This document shows, piece by piece, positions 27,255 through 37,126 of a DNA stretch of 50,213 nucleotides. Source of the stretch: Tissierella creatinini (GTDB taxonomy: Bacteria; Bacillota; Clostridia; Tissierellales; Tissierellaceae); assembly GCA_005046945.1 (NCBI GenBank), contig SUSS01000018.1, positions 1-50,213 of the forward strand, given 5' to 3'. The notes under the pieces are model-generated. The model had not been told where the DNA came from. It was given only the letters and a program-made list of their open reading frames with translations, and made no database searches. The position numbers and the translations under genes were made by a program. Each line of letters starts with the position of its first letter. Positions within the stretch are counted from its first letter, which is position 1.

Positions 27255-27318
27255 ACAATGAACAACTAACAGTGAACAGTAAGAATAGTGGTTCACTATT
27301 CACTGTTCATTGGTTTTT
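27255..27318 (+). terminator. Terminator built from AACAATGAACA/TGTTCATTG repeats
   Basis: AATAGTG/CACTATT forms the apical stem. Below it, segments of the type CAATGAACA and CAGTGAACA pair imperfectly with CACTGTTCATTG, followed by GGTTTTTT. Related CAGTGAACA words recur in the clpB 5' region (43195-43315). Confidence 0.55.
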
Positions 27319-27329
27319 TGGAGGCAGAG

Positions 27330-27911
27330 ATGGAAATAAGGGGACATAAGACCATAATAAGGCCATTGGAATTAGAGCATGTATTTAGGATGAGGCTTTG
27401 GGGATTTCATGAGAATCCTCTAATTGCGGACTACAATTTTCCGCTTATGACTGATGAGGAAATTGAAGAGTGGTATGAGAAAAAGTCTGGAAGATGGAAT
27501 AATAAGTACTTTGGAATATTCGATTTATATGAAAACTTTATAGGCTATTTAGGTATCAAGGATATAAGGCTTATTAGAAAGGAATCCTATCTGGGATTAG
27601 TATTTGATCCAAACTTCTGCAGCAAGGGATATGGGAGTGATGCCTTAAGAAGCTTTCTTAAGTATTATTTTTCAGACCTTGGCATGAAGAGGATGTATCT
27701 AGAGGTGGCCCAATTTAACAAGAGAGCCTATAGGCTCTATGAAAACATGGGATTTAAGCCTGATGGATACTATCTGGATGAATTCTTTGACCAAAGGCTC
27801 GACCTAAAGAATACATATTACTTAGAAGCAGAATCTTCTTTTGTAATAAACCGTAATAAGATATATAATTATGTATATAGAATGAAATTAGAAAAAGATG
27901 ATTTTAAATGA
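27330..27911 (+). CDS. GNAT family N-acetyltransferase
   Basis: About 193 residues. MEIRGHKTIIRPLELEHVFRM, then FIGYLGIKDI, GLVFDPNFCSKGYGSDALRSF (acetyl-CoA loop) and LEVAQFNKRAYRLYENMGF are family motifs. The substrate is unknown. The ATG at 27330 follows TTGGAGGCAG; a longer frame from 27288 would start inside the terminator. It overlaps the next reading frame by 4 bp only if the dnaD gene starts at 27908. Confidence 0.85.
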   Translation: MEIRGHKTIIRPLELEHVFRMRLWGFHENPLIADYNFPLMTDEEIEEWYEKKSGRWNNKYFGIFDLYENFIGYLGIKDIRLIRKESYLGLVFDPNFCSKGYGSDALRSFLKYYFSDLGMKRMYLEVAQFNKRAYRLYENMGFKPDGYYLDEFFDQRLDLKNTYYLEAESSFVINRNKIYNYVYRMKLEKDDFK

Positions 27912-27928
27912 ATTTAGGAGTGGAAACT

Positions 27929-29023
27929 ATGAGCTTTACCCTTGAAACGACCGACATGGATTTAGGAGATACTCCTATAGAGAATATATTTATTAACGAT
28001 TTTATGCCTATGGCCAATGGGACCTATGTTAAAGTCTATCTTTTAGGCTTTAAATATGCTCATGACAAGGACGAAAAAATTGATGTAACCAATATGACTA
28101 TTGCAAAGCACCTAGATATACCCCTTGAGGATGTTTTAAGAGCTTGGGATTTTTGGGAAGAAAAAGGGATAATAGTTAAAGAGGACAACCATCAGGTCAA
28201 TTATAAGGTAAGGTTTTTGAATCTTAAGCAACTTTATATTAAGAACAATATCGGACTTATAAATCAGAAACAAGAACCGAGAAAAACTCAAGAAGAAGCT
28301 AAGTTTTCCACAAAGGACCTTATTGAAGCCAATCAAATGCCTATTATTAACAGCATGTTTAACTCCATTGACTTCATCATGAGAAGGCAGACCTCACCCG
28401 GAGAGAAGAAGATAATTCTTGAATGGATTCACGAGTACAATATGAATCCGGATGTTATTGAGAAGGCCTTCTATTATTCTTCTGAGAAGAGGGGGATAAG
28501 GAAGATGAACTATGTGGAGGGAATCATTAAAAATTGGTATAGTGAAGGGTTGACCACTCTAGATGCTATTATGGAAAAGATGAAGGCTGAGGATGAAGCC
28601 TTCTACAATGAGCAAAGAATTATGAAATCCTTAGGCCTTCAAAATAGGCCTATAAGAGGGGACGAAAAAAACTTGGTTGACAAGTGGTTTAATGAATATA
28701 AATTCACCTTAGATATTATTTTAGCAGGGTGTGAAACGGATAAGAACGTTAAGCCAAGCATTAGTTATGTTAATGGTACATTAAAGAACTGGTTTGAAAA
28801 GGGGGTAAAAACCCTAGAGGACATAGAAAGATTAGATAAACCTGTGAATAAAGAAGAGTCAAAGGTAAGACCACAGTTTAAGAAATCACTCTCATATAAA
28901 AATAGATTTCATAACTTCGAGCAGAGATCCGATAAATACTCATCTGAGGAACTGGAAACAATTGCCAAGAGAAAAAGAGAGGCTTATTCTAAGAAGCTAA
29001 AAGGAGAAACTCATAATGAATAA
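27929..29023 (+). CDS. dnaD: DnaD-domain replication protein
   Basis: About 364 residues. The N-terminal winged helix (about 1-105) has LLGFKYAHDKDE and MTIAKHLDIPLEDVLRAWDFWEEKGII. Two tandem DnaD_2 domains follow (about 155-225 and 235-300), each ending in the YxxGxxxNW-type motif (NYVEGIIKNW, SYVNGTLKNW). It fits a helicase-loading protein with DnaD/DnaB architecture. The ATG at 27929 is chosen for AGGAGTG. It overlaps dnaC by 8 bp. Confidence 0.85.
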   Translation: MSFTLETTDMDLGDTPIENIFINDFMPMANGTYVKVYLLGFKYAHDKDEKIDVTNMTIAKHLDIPLEDVLRAWDFWEEKGIIVKEDNHQVNYKVRFLNLKQLYIKNNIGLINQKQEPRKTQEEAKFSTKDLIEANQMPIINSMFNSIDFIMRRQTSPGEKKIILEWIHEYNMNPDVIEKAFYYSSEKRGIRKMNYVEGIIKNWYSEGLTTLDAIMEKMKAEDEAFYNEQRIMKSLGLQNRPIRGDEKNLVDKWFNEYKFTLDIILAGCETDKNVKPSISYVNGTLKNWFEKGVKTLEDIERLDKPVNKEESKVRPQFKKSLSYKNRFHNFEQRSDKYSSEELETIAKRKREAYSKKLKGETHNE

Positions 29024-29996
29024 TGATATTTTAAGAGAAGTCTTCCTAGAATATGAAAGAAAGAGGGATAAAGAGGAGATTGAAAGAAAAAAGAGAGTAG
29101 AGTATGTATACTCAAAAATTCCTGCAATTAGGAGAATAGATGAGGATATAGAGAAGACTAGCCTTTCTATGGCTAAGAAGATACTCTTAAATCCACAGGA
29201 ATATGAAGAAATAGTAGGGGAAACCAAGAAGGCCATAGAGGATTTGAGGATGGAAAAGGCCTATTTGTTGACCGAATCCAACATAGACCTTGATTATATG
29301 GATTTAAAATACCATTGTGAATTATGTAAGGATAAGGGCTACCTTGAAAGTGGAGAAAAGTGCACCTGCTTAAAGCAAGAGCTGGCAGTAAGGGCTTATC
29401 GAATGAGCAATTTAGGAAGTGTACTCAATAGGGAAAACTTCCAGACCTTTAATATAGAGGTTTTTTCCAACAATAAATTTCCCGGTGAAGACCTAACCCC
29501 CAGGGAAAATATGATGGATATAGTAGGTATATCTGAAGGATTTATAAGTAATTTCGATGAAAAAAATGGTGAAAACTTATTGTTTTATGGTACTACGGGA
29601 CTGGGTAAGACCTTTCTTTGCAACTGTATGGCAAAGGCTCTTTTAGATAAGAACAAGATAGTAATATACCAGACTGCATTCACTATTTTGGATATTCTTG
29701 AAAGACGTAAGTTTGGTAAGGACTCTAGTGAGGTCAATGATTATCAATACAACCTCCTATTTGATGCAGATTTATTGATAATAGACGATTTAGGAACTGA
29801 GGTTACCAACACCTTTACTAATGCAGAAATATTTAATATTGTAAATACAAGGATAATCTCTGGGAAGAAAACTATTATATCCACCAACTTAACACCGGGA
29901 GAGATTTCAGACATATATTCAGACAGGGTATTTTCAAGGATATTGGCAAGGTTCATACCCCTCAAGTTCTATGGCAAGGATTTAAGGTGGGAATAA
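29016..29996 (+). CDS. dnaC: DnaC/DnaI-like helicase loader ATPase
   Basis: 326 residues. The N-terminal part has a zinc-binding Cys set (HCELCKDKGYLESGEKCTC). The AAA+ domain has Walker A FYGTTGLGKTFLC near 190 and Walker B LLIIDDLGTE. It is thought to load the DnaB helicase together with the upstream DnaD protein. The start overlaps dnaD by 8 bp. Confidence 0.9.
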   Translation: MNNDILREVFLEYERKRDKEEIERKKRVEYVYSKIPAIRRIDEDIEKTSLSMAKKILLNPQEYEEIVGETKKAIEDLRMEKAYLLTESNIDLDYMDLKYHCELCKDKGYLESGEKCTCLKQELAVRAYRMSNLGSVLNRENFQTFNIEVFSNNKFPGEDLTPRENMMDIVGISEGFISNFDEKNGENLLFYGTTGLGKTFLCNCMAKALLDKNKIVIYQTAFTILDILERRKFGKDSSEVNDYQYNLLFDADLLIIDDLGTEVTNTFTNAEIFNIVNTRIISGKKTIISTNLTPGEISDIYSDRVFSRILARFIPLKFYGKDLRWE

Positions 29997-30040
29997 AGCA
30001 AGCTGTCTATCAATTTAATGATTAGACAGCTTGCTTTATT
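29992..30040. terminator. Bidirectional terminator dnaC / murI
   Basis: AATAAAGCAAGCTGTCTA pairs with TAGACAGCTTGCTTTATT around a 13-base loop. It overlaps the stop codons of both convergent genes. Confidence 0.9.
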
Positions 30041-30819
30041 CTTGTAAACTTTATAGTTGTTACGTTTTTTAGTTTAAGCTTTTGTATTACTGATTCGTAG
30101 ACTTGGGTATTTCCGGAAGTGTTGATTTCTAAGAGACCCTTATCGGCCTTTTTTTCTAAATGATTGTCATGAAGATAAGTTCTAATGGCTTTTGCTTGCT
30201 CGAAAGCGGGATCTATAATCTTAATCTCCGGTATTATTTCCTTAAAAACATTTACTACTATGGGGAAGTGGGTGCAAGCCAGAACCAGATTGTAGACATC
30301 ACCTTTAGTTAGCAAATTATTTATATGTATAGAAATAATTTTTTTGATTTCTGCTGAATCGAAATTTCCTCTATCGATTAAAGCTGCAAGGTCTCTGCTG
30401 CCTTCCACTGATATGCTTATATCAGGATTTCTTTCCTTTAAGAGCTTTTGATAAATCTTGGAATTTATGGTGAATTCCGTTCCTAGTATAGATAGGCTAT
30501 AAGTATCCATCTTAATAATTTGTTCTACTGTAGGATGTATAATATCTATTATGGGAAAAGTAAATTTATCTTTGAAATCATCAATCAAGGCTGAAATAGT
30601 ATTGCATGCAATGGCTACAATTTTTACATTTTTCTTTTCCATGAAATAAAGCATATCCATGGTCAAGGCTAATATTTCTTCCTTAGTTCGATTCCCATAG
30701 GGTACGTTAATATTGTCGCCAAAGTAGATTATATCTTCGCCTGGAATTAATTGTTGAATTGACTTAACAACTGTAAGACCGCCAATTCCCGAATCTATTA
30801 CGCCGATTCTTCTATCCAT
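30022..30819 (-). CDS. murI: Glutamate racemase
   Basis: 265 residues. The motif VIDSGIGGLTVVKS carries the N-terminal Asp/Ser. Catalytic Cys72 lies in AIACNT and catalytic Cys183 in LACTHFPI; YFGDNINVPYGNRT is the substrate loop. It makes D-glutamate for peptidoglycan. AGGAGGG precedes the ATG on the minus strand. It is convergent with dnaC. Confidence 0.95.
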   Translation of the reverse strand: MDRRIGVIDSGIGGLTVVKSIQQLIPGEDIIYFGDNINVPYGNRTKEEILALTMDMLYFMEKKNVKIVAIACNTISALIDDFKDKFTFPIIDIIHPTVEQIIKMDTYSLSILGTEFTINSKIYQKLLKERNPDISISVEGSRDLAALIDRGNFDSAEIKKIISIHINNLLTKGDVYNLVLACTHFPIVVNVFKEIIPEIKIIDPAFEQAKAIRTYLHDNHLEKKADKGLLEINTSGNTQVYESVIQKLKLKNVTTIKFTRIKQAV

Positions 30820-30990
30820 AGTCCCCTCCTTGGCATTGATTTGTCAATAGATTAATTGTAGCATAATAGGAAAAGAAGTCAATAAAATATGAGTATTTTT
30901 GTTTTAAATGGGTAAGGAAGGTCACTGTATTGGAAATATTATGATATAATTAGATGTAGATGTCCTACTTCTTATGAAAGGGTGATAAAT

Positions 30991-31515
30991 ATGGAATCAA
31001 CTAATAGGAGAGATGAGCTTTTAGGAATACTGGAAAGGTCTGAATCAGCTATTAAAGGTACTGATTTGGCAGACAAGTTTAGCGTAACTAGGCAAGTAAT
31101 AGTGCAGGATATAGCCATATTGAGAGCTAGAGGTATTACCATTATAGCAACTCCACAAGGTTATATTATTCCTCCTAAGACTGAGAATACTTTGATTAGA
31201 AAGACCATAGTAAGCAGCCACAAGGGTTATGACCATATGGAGGATGAATTAAGGACAATAGTAGATTTAGGCGGAAAGATAATAGATGTAATAGTGGATC
31301 ATCCTCTTTATGGAGAAATTAAAAGCCCCATTAATGTAGGATCAAGATATGAATTAGATGAGTTTATGAAAAACATAAGAGAAACTAAGGCCGAGCCCTT
31401 ATCATCTCTAACGGATGGACTTCACCTCCATACTCTAGAAGTAAAGGATGAAAACACATTTAATATGATAAAGAAGGCCTTGAAGGAAAAAAACTACCTC
31501 TTCGAGGGACAATAG
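30991..31515 (+). CDS. niaR: Niacin-responsive repressor NiaR (3H domain)
   Basis: About 174 residues. An N-terminal winged helix (FSVTRQVIVQDIAILRARG) is joined to a 3H domain whose three conserved His contexts are visible (SSHKGYDHM, VDHPLYGEI, DGLHLHTLEV); they bind metal and the nicotinate ligand. NiaR represses NAD synthesis and niacin uptake genes in Firmicutes. The ATG at 30991 is favoured over an in-frame GTG at 30982. The likely NAD-pathway target pncB lies 7 kb downstream. Confidence 0.9.
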   Translation: MESTNRRDELLGILERSESAIKGTDLADKFSVTRQVIVQDIAILRARGITIIATPQGYIIPPKTENTLIRKTIVSSHKGYDHMEDELRTIVDLGGKIIDVIVDHPLYGEIKSPINVGSRYELDEFMKNIRETKAEPLSSLTDGLHLHTLEVKDENTFNMIKKALKEKNYLFEGQ

Positions 31516-31531
31516 GGACAGGGGGCAAATC

Positions 31532-32560
31532 ATGGCTAAAAAGAGAGCTAGTGGGGTCCAAAACTATATAGTAAGGATTTTAAACGGAATGGCCTTAGGG
31601 CTTTTTTCATCCCTTTTAATTGGCTTGATTATTAAGCAAATTGGAACCTTGTTTGGAATTGGCATTCTAATAAATTTTGGAAATGTGGCACAAAAGTTAA
31701 TGGGGCCTGCAATTGGTGCAGGGGTTGGATATAGTGTAGGAGCGCCTCCATTGGGTATTTTTGCATCGGTAGTTGCGGCTACCATAGGGGCAGGAGCCAT
31801 ATCCTTTGATGGAGCCACTGCCATAATAAATACGGGAGAGCCGGTAGGAGCCCTTATTGCAGCCCTTGCTGGAGCAGAGTTTTCTAAGATTATTAGCGGA
31901 AAGACTAAGCTTGATATAGTGCTTGTACCAAGTGGAACTATAATTGTGGGTGGGCTTATAGGAAATTATGTAGCCCCATATATCTCTAGCTTTATGACCT
32001 ATGTCGGAGATTTTATCAATATGGCTACTGAATTACACCCCATACCTATGGGAATACTAGTATCAGTAGTAATGGGAATAGTGCTTACGCTTCCCATAAG
32101 TAGTGCAGCCCTGGCCATATCATTGAAACTCTCGGGTTTGGCAGCAGGAGCAGCAACTGTAGGATGTGCAGCCAATATGATAGGTTTTGCCGTGGCATCC
32201 TATAAGGAAAATGGCTTTGGAGGCCTTATAGCTCAGGGGCTTGGAACCTCTATGCTTCAAATTTCAAATATCGTTAAGAATCCCTTGATATGGATTCCAG
32301 CCATAGTTGCATCTGCCATATTGGGACCAATATCCTCTTTTGTATTTAGGATGGCTAGTAATAGCATAGGAGCAGGCATGGGAACAAGCGGTTTAGTTGG
32401 GCAATTCGCCATAGTAGACGTAATGGGGACCAGTCCCAGAACCTTTATTTTAATACTTTTAATGCATTTTATATTTCCTGGCCTTATTTCTTTAGGGGTG
32501 GCAAATTTTATGAGAAGCAAGGGTTGGATTAAGCCCGGCGACATGAAACTAGGACAATAG
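31532..32560 (+). CDS. PTS IIC-like (EIIC_2) membrane protein
   Basis: A 342-residue protein with about nine hydrophobic helices rich in Gly and Ala, matching PTS_EIIC_2-type proteins (NGMALGLFSSLLIG, GAPPLGIFASVVAA, GLGTSMLQISNIVKNP, AIVDVMGTSPRTF). No IIA, IIB or HPr-linked domain is fused or nearby, so phosphotransferase function is unproven; it may be a transporter of another substrate. Given niaR immediately upstream, a niacin-related role is conceivable but speculative. Confidence 0.7.
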   Translation: MAKKRASGVQNYIVRILNGMALGLFSSLLIGLIIKQIGTLFGIGILINFGNVAQKLMGPAIGAGVGYSVGAPPLGIFASVVAATIGAGAISFDGATAIINTGEPVGALIAALAGAEFSKIISGKTKLDIVLVPSGTIIVGGLIGNYVAPYISSFMTYVGDFINMATELHPIPMGILVSVVMGIVLTLPISSAALAISLKLSGLAAGAATVGCAANMIGFAVASYKENGFGGLIAQGLGTSMLQISNIVKNPLIWIPAIVASAILGPISSFVFRMASNSIGAGMGTSGLVGQFAIVDVMGTSPRTFILILLMHFIFPGLISLGVANFMRSKGWIKPGDMKLGQ

Positions 32561-32605
32561 GACAGGAGTTTATTTTTATTAACTATATACTAAGGAGGTC
32601 AAAAA

Positions 32606-33874
32606 ATGTTAGATATCAAAAGAATAAGATCAAATCCACAAGGGGTAGTTAAAGCTTTAGAAAAGAGACACGGGAATTTTCCTATCCAGAAGGTACTTGA
32701 ATTAGACGAGAATAGGAGGAAACTCCTTGTTCAGGTAGAGGAGATGAAAGCTGAGCAAAATAGAGCTTCAAAGGAAGTTCCCCAGCTAAAGAAGGAAGGC
32801 AAGGACACAAGTGAATTATTCAATAGGATGAAAGACCTATCGGCTAAGTCAAAAGAGCTAGATGATCAGGTTAGGGCTATAGATGAAGAGCTTAAGGCCA
32901 ATCTATTGGATATTCCTAATACCCCTCATGAAACAGTAGTAGAAGGAACAAGTGATGAGGATAACGTTGAAATGAGAAGATGGGGAACTCCAAGGGAATT
33001 TGATTTTGAACCTAAGGCCCACTGGGACCTAGGAACAGATTTGGAAATCCTGGATTTTGAAAGAGCAGTAAAGATTTCAGGAGCAAGATTCAGCGTATTT
33101 AAAGGATTAGGTGCAAAGCTTGAAAGAGCTATTGTTTGTTTTATGCTTGACCTTCATACAACAGAACATGGGTATACAGAAATGGCCACTCCATATATGG
33201 TTAATAGGGATAGTATGATAGGAACAGGCCAATTACCTAAGTTTGCAGAGGATATGTTCCACGTTCCGGCTAAGGATTTTTATCTAGTGCCTACAGCAGA
33301 AGTTCCTCTAACTAACCTTTTAAGGGATGAAATAGTAGATGTTGAAGAACTGCCAATCTATTATACAGCATATACACCTTGCTTTAGGGCAGAGGCCGGT
33401 TCAGCTGGAAGGGATACAAGAGGATTAATCAGAAACCACCAATTCGACAAGGTTGAAATGGTTAAATTCTCAAAGCCTGAGGATTCATATGAGGAATTAG
33501 AAAAATTAACTAAAAATGCTGAAAAAGTATTACAGTTATTGGAAATCCCTTATAGGGTTGTAATGCTAAGTACAGGAGACTTAGGATTCTCATCGGCTAA
33601 GACATATGATATTGAAGTTTGGATGCCATCTTATGGCAGATACGTAGAGATATCAAGCTGCAGCAACTTTGAGGATTTCCAGGCTAGAAGAGCCAACTTA
33701 AGATATAGGAAGGCAGATGGAAAGGTTGAATACCTTCATACCCTTAATGGTTCAGGCCTTGCAGTTGGAAGGACATTTGCAGCAATCCTAGAAAATTATC
33801 AGCAAGAGGATGGAAGTGTAGCAGTTCCTAAGGTACTTCAAAAATATCTTGGGGGAGTCGAGGTAATTAAATAG
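32606..33874 (+). CDS. serS: Seryl-tRNA synthetase
   Basis: 422 residues. The N-terminal antiparallel coiled coil (about 1-110) that grips tRNA-Ser precedes a class II catalytic core with motif 2 [15 protein letters not shown] and motif 3 [23 protein letters not shown] 8 bases before the ATG. No T-box leader is present in the short gap upstream. Confidence 0.98.
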   Translation: MLDIKRIRSNPQGVVKALEKRHGNFPIQKVLELDENRRKLLVQVEEMKAEQNRASKEVPQLKKEGKDTSELFNRMKDLSAKSKELDDQVRAIDEELKANLLDIPNTPHETVVEGTSDEDNVEMRRWGTPREFDFEPKAHWDLGTDLEILDFERAVKISGARFSVFKGLGAKLERAIVCFMLDLHTTEHGYTEMATPYMVNRDSMIGTGQLPKFAEDMFHVPAKDFYLVPTAEVPLTNLLRDEIVDVEELPIYYTAYTPCFRAEAGSAGRDTRGLIRNHQFDKVEMVKFSKPEDSYEELEKLTKNAEKVLQLLEIPYRVVMLSTGDLGFSSAKTYDIEVWMPSYGRYVEISSCSNFEDFQARRANLRYRKADGKVEYLHTLNGSGLAVGRTFAAILENYQQEDGSVAVPKVLQKYLGGVEVIK

Positions 33875-33883
33875 ATCTAACTA

Positions 33884-33907
33884 GAGGAGCCTTAGGGCTC
33901 CTTTTTG
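33884..33907 (+). terminator. Terminator of serS
   Basis: GGAGCC-TTAG-GGCTCC followed by TTTTT. Confidence 0.93.
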
Positions 33908-34011
33908 GATAGGCTAAACTAGATATACTATATTTGATTAAGAAGAGTAAATATAGTAAGATAATATTAAGACATCTAATGGTGTAAGATATTTCAAGAG
34001 GATGTGATGAT

Positions 34012-35502
34012 TTGAATAAAAAGTCATTAATCATAATTTCAGTTCTTTTTTTAATCATAATAGGCTGTACTAGAGGAGAGGCTTTAGGCAAAGAAATTTT
34101 AAAGGATGAGGATTTAAAAAGCCTTAATCTTGAAGATATGACTGAGTACAGGATAGATGTAGAACTAAATAAGAAAAACAATAAACTATATACGGGGTGG
34201 CAATATACCACATTTACCAATACCTCTAAAGAAACTTTAGAAGAAATATATTTTCACCTATACCCAAATGCCTTTAAAGACCTAGAAGATGCACCCATTT
34301 TGATGAAAGGCCTCTTTACTGACCCTATGAGTTATGACAAGGGTTATATAGATATACTGGAGGTGTCAGCAGATGATAGGAATAGAGACCTTCAGTATAG
34401 TGTGACCGGTAAAGATGATACCATATTAAAGGTAATCCTTGATAAACCTTTAGAGCCTAATAAGAGAATAGAGCTTTTCCTTGGGTACGATGCAAAGCTG
34501 CCAAATGTAAAGGAAAGGTTTGGATATGGATTAAGGACCATGAACTTTGGCAACTGGTATCCGATACTCTGTGTATATGATGAGGATAGTTGGAACCTAG
34601 AGCCCTACTATGAGCTTGGAGATCCCTTTTATTCTCAAACAGCCAATTATAAGGTGAATATTAGGACTCCAAAAAATATGGTAGTGGCATCCAGTGGGTC
34701 TATAGTCAATGAAAATATTGTTGGTGACGAAAAGATTTATGAAATAGAAGGGGAATATATTAGGGATTTTGCCTGGGTTGCAAGCCCGGATTTTAAAATC
34801 CGGGAGTCTAAAGCAGATAACACATTAGTGAAGGTCTATTACTTAGATGAGAAGAATACTACCCTTAAGACTGCCATGGATTCAGCGGTAGATTCTATAA
34901 AAACCTTCAATGGCTTATTTGGAGAATACCCTTATAGTCAATACACCGTGGTAATTACTGAATTTCCGTCGGGAATGGAATATCCGACCCTATCATTTAT
35001 AAGCAATGACTACTTTAGTAATGGGACAAAAGAGATACTAGAGCAGGTAATAGTCCATGAAACGGCCCATCAATGGTGGTATTCGATTATAGGCAGCAAT
35101 CAGGTTAAAGAAGCATGGTTAGATGAAGCCTTGGCCACATATTCTGAAGTCTTATACAATAGGGAGGTCTATGGTGAAGAAAAGGCTAGGGATTTTTATC
35201 AAGAAAATATTAGCAATGGATTTGAATATGGCAAGAGGTACCTGGGTGATGACCAGACTGTAAATAAGCATCTAAGCGAATTTTCCGGTTGGGATGAATA
35301 TGGGATCTTGGTTTATACAAAGGGTGCAATGTTCATAAATCAGATAGATAAGAGTTTTGGAGAAGAGGTCCTATATAGGATTTTAAAGGAATACTATAAA
35401 GAGTATAAGTACCAAAATGCTAAGACTGAAGACTTTATAAGAATATGTGAAGAAGTCACAGGTACTAACTTTAATAAGTTGGTTGATACCTGGTTAAATT
35501 AG
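34012..35502 (+). CDS. M1-family zinc metallopeptidase lipoprotein
   Basis: 496 residues. A lipoprotein signal ends in IIIGC. A beta-rich N-terminal M1 domain follows, then an exopeptidase-like FPSGMEYPTLSF (the GAMEN equivalent) and the zinc site HETAH (His349, Glu350, His353) with the third ligand Glu372 in WLDEALA. It is likely an aminopeptidase anchored outside the membrane. The start is TTG with AGAGGATGTGATGA upstream. It has a short gap (17 bp) to the carboxypeptidase gene. Confidence 0.88.
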   Translation: MNKKSLIIISVLFLIIIGCTRGEALGKEILKDEDLKSLNLEDMTEYRIDVELNKKNNKLYTGWQYTTFTNTSKETLEEIYFHLYPNAFKDLEDAPILMKGLFTDPMSYDKGYIDILEVSADDRNRDLQYSVTGKDDTILKVILDKPLEPNKRIELFLGYDAKLPNVKERFGYGLRTMNFGNWYPILCVYDEDSWNLEPYYELGDPFYSQTANYKVNIRTPKNMVVASSGSIVNENIVGDEKIYEIEGEYIRDFAWVASPDFKIRESKADNTLVKVYYLDEKNTTLKTAMDSAVDSIKTFNGLFGEYPYSQYTVVITEFPSGMEYPTLSFISNDYFSNGTKEILEQVIVHETAHQWWYSIIGSNQVKEAWLDEALATYSEVLYNREVYGEEKARDFYQENISNGFEYGKRYLGDDQTVNKHLSEFSGWDEYGILVYTKGAMFINQIDKSFGEEVLYRILKEYYKEYKYQNAKTEDFIRICEEVTGTNFNKLVDTWLN

Positions 35503-35525
35503 TGGAGAACAAGTAGGAGTTGTTT

Positions 35526-36710
35526 ATGAAGAGATTTTTATTAATTACTATAATATTTTGTATGATTTTTGCTAATAGCACATCCTTTGCGTCTATTGGC
35601 TATGAGAATAAGTCTAAAGCCTATCTTTTGGCAGATTTTGATACAGGAGAAATACTCGCCAGTTACAATGTAGATGAGCAATTGGAAATTGCCAGCATAA
35701 GCAAGCTACTATCCTATTACGTGGCTATGGATGCAGTTAAGGAAGGCAGGGTAAGCCTTTCGGATAAGGTGGTAATCGGAGAAGATGCAGTTCAGTTAAC
35801 AGGCAGCAGTTATAAGTTAAAAGTCGGAGAGCTTATAACCTTAGATAAGCTAATGAAGGCTTCCATCATCATATCCGGCAACGATGCAACCTATGCTATG
35901 GCTAAGCATATTGCAGGAACTGAGACCAAGTTTGTAGACCTTATGAAAGCTAAGGCCAAGGAACTTAATCTCTCCAATGTAGACCTCTATAATTCCTCGG
36001 GACTGCCATTGACCAACAACGGAATTCAAAACAAGATGACTACCAGGGATGTATACAAAATAGCCAGAGGCTTATTAAAAACTCACCCTGAGGTGCTTGA
36101 AATATCCAGGATACCCTTTATAAGTGAACCTTCAAGGAAGTTTTTTGAAATGAATACCAATCCCTTGCTGAAAGTGGTGGAAGAGGTAAGCGGATTAAAA
36201 ACAGGGTCTACCCTTAAAGCCGGATATTGTTTCGTATCTTCTGTCAATATAAAGGGACAACCGAGAAGAACCGAGGATTTAAGGCTTATAGGCATAGTAA
36301 TGGGCTCTAGGAATTATGAAGATAGGCTTCAGGTAAGCAAGGCTCTGGTGGATTATGGCAGGGAAAACTACTCTAATAAAATAATACTCCATAATGAGCT
36401 TCCTATAGAGAAATTGGAATTTTCCAATGGCAACCCCAAAAGTATTGACCTTTATCCGGTGAAAGGATTTACTAAGCTGGTAAGTAAGGATTCGGATGTA
36501 AAGGTTAATATAGACTTAGTGGAAGCCACACTTCCTTTAAAAAACAACACAAATCTAGGGAAAGTAAGGGTCTATGAAAATGGGGTAGAAGTTTTTTCTA
36601 CTTCCTTAATCAATAAAAGAGGGGTAGAAGAAGCAGATTTAGTGACTAAGGTTCTTCAATTCTATGGGACCTTATATAAAAATGCAGAGGCTATATACAA
36701 GATAGATTAA
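35526..36710 (+). CDS. D-alanyl-D-alanine carboxypeptidase, PBP5/DacF type
   Basis: 394 residues. A signal peptide (about 1-22) is followed by a serine-type S11 peptidase with SISK (Ser57, Lys60), SGN (117-119) and KTG (225-227), and a C-terminal beta domain. The enzyme trims the terminal D-Ala of wall peptides. It lacks an obvious C-terminal amphipathic anchor. The ATG at 35526 is preferred over TTG at 35520 because of AGTAGGAG spacing. Confidence 0.93.
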   Translation: MKRFLLITIIFCMIFANSTSFASIGYENKSKAYLLADFDTGEILASYNVDEQLEIASISKLLSYYVAMDAVKEGRVSLSDKVVIGEDAVQLTGSSYKLKVGELITLDKLMKASIIISGNDATYAMAKHIAGTETKFVDLMKAKAKELNLSNVDLYNSSGLPLTNNGIQNKMTTRDVYKIARGLLKTHPEVLEISRIPFISEPSRKFFEMNTNPLLKVVEEVSGLKTGSTLKAGYCFVSSVNIKGQPRRTEDLRLIGIVMGSRNYEDRLQVSKALVDYGRENYSNKIILHNELPIEKLEFSNGNPKSIDLYPVKGFTKLVSKDSDVKVNIDLVEATLPLKNNTNLGKVRVYENGVEVFSTSLINKRGVEEADLVTKVLQFYGTLYKNAEAIYKID

Positions 36711-36784
36711 TTGAATAATTGACAACCATGATAAATTAATGTAAAATAAAAATAACGTTTTGAAGAAGCGTTTAAGTAACGAAA

Positions 36785-37015
36785 GAAATTGCGTAGCAAT
36801 TTCATCACACTACTGAAACGAGGTGGGTGATTTAGGCATCATAGTCTTGTGTAACAAGACATCACACAGCTGAAACGATGCTTGCATCGTTTAGACACAC
36901 CACCTGTTTAATCTAATAGGTACCCGCCACTTTAGGTATCAGAAGTCTTGTTTGCAAGACATTACTACCGCAACGATTTAATCGTTTAAGAAGTGGGGGA
37001 TATCTTCACCTCGTT
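36785..37015 (-). repeat. Nested triple double-hairpin module repeat (copy B)
   Basis: Read on the minus strand, three units are nested. The outer unit has arms AACGAGGTG (37015-37007) and CACCTCGTT (36825-36817), linker TCAGTAGTGTGAT and hairpin GAAATTGC-TAC-GCAATTTC (36803-36785). The middle unit has hairpins at 36891-36874 and 36860-36844. An inner unit, hairpins at 36986-36972 and 36960-36945, sits exactly within the CACTTCT/AGTGG hairpin that is uninterrupted in copy A. Copy A and copy B otherwise align through GGCGGGTACCTATTAG. The copy fills the 308-bp gap before tRNA-Arg. Confidence 0.8.
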
Positions 37016-37019
37016 ATAT

Positions 37020-37095
37020 GCGCCCGTAGCTCAGTCGGATAGAGCGGTGCCCTCCTAAGGCATGTGCGGAGGTTCGATTCCTCTCGGGTGCGCCA
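37020..37095 (+). tRNA. tRNA-Arg (anticodon CCT)
   Basis: 76 nt with encoded CCA. Acceptor GCGCCCG/CGGGTGC, anticodon loop CTCCTAA (anticodon CCT), T arm GGAGG-TTCGATT-CCTCT. It reads AGG codons, which are frequent here. It starts 5 bp after repeat copy B. Confidence 0.97.
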
Positions 37096-37126
37096 TAATT
37101 TATCTTCCTTATTCAAAGGTGACTTA

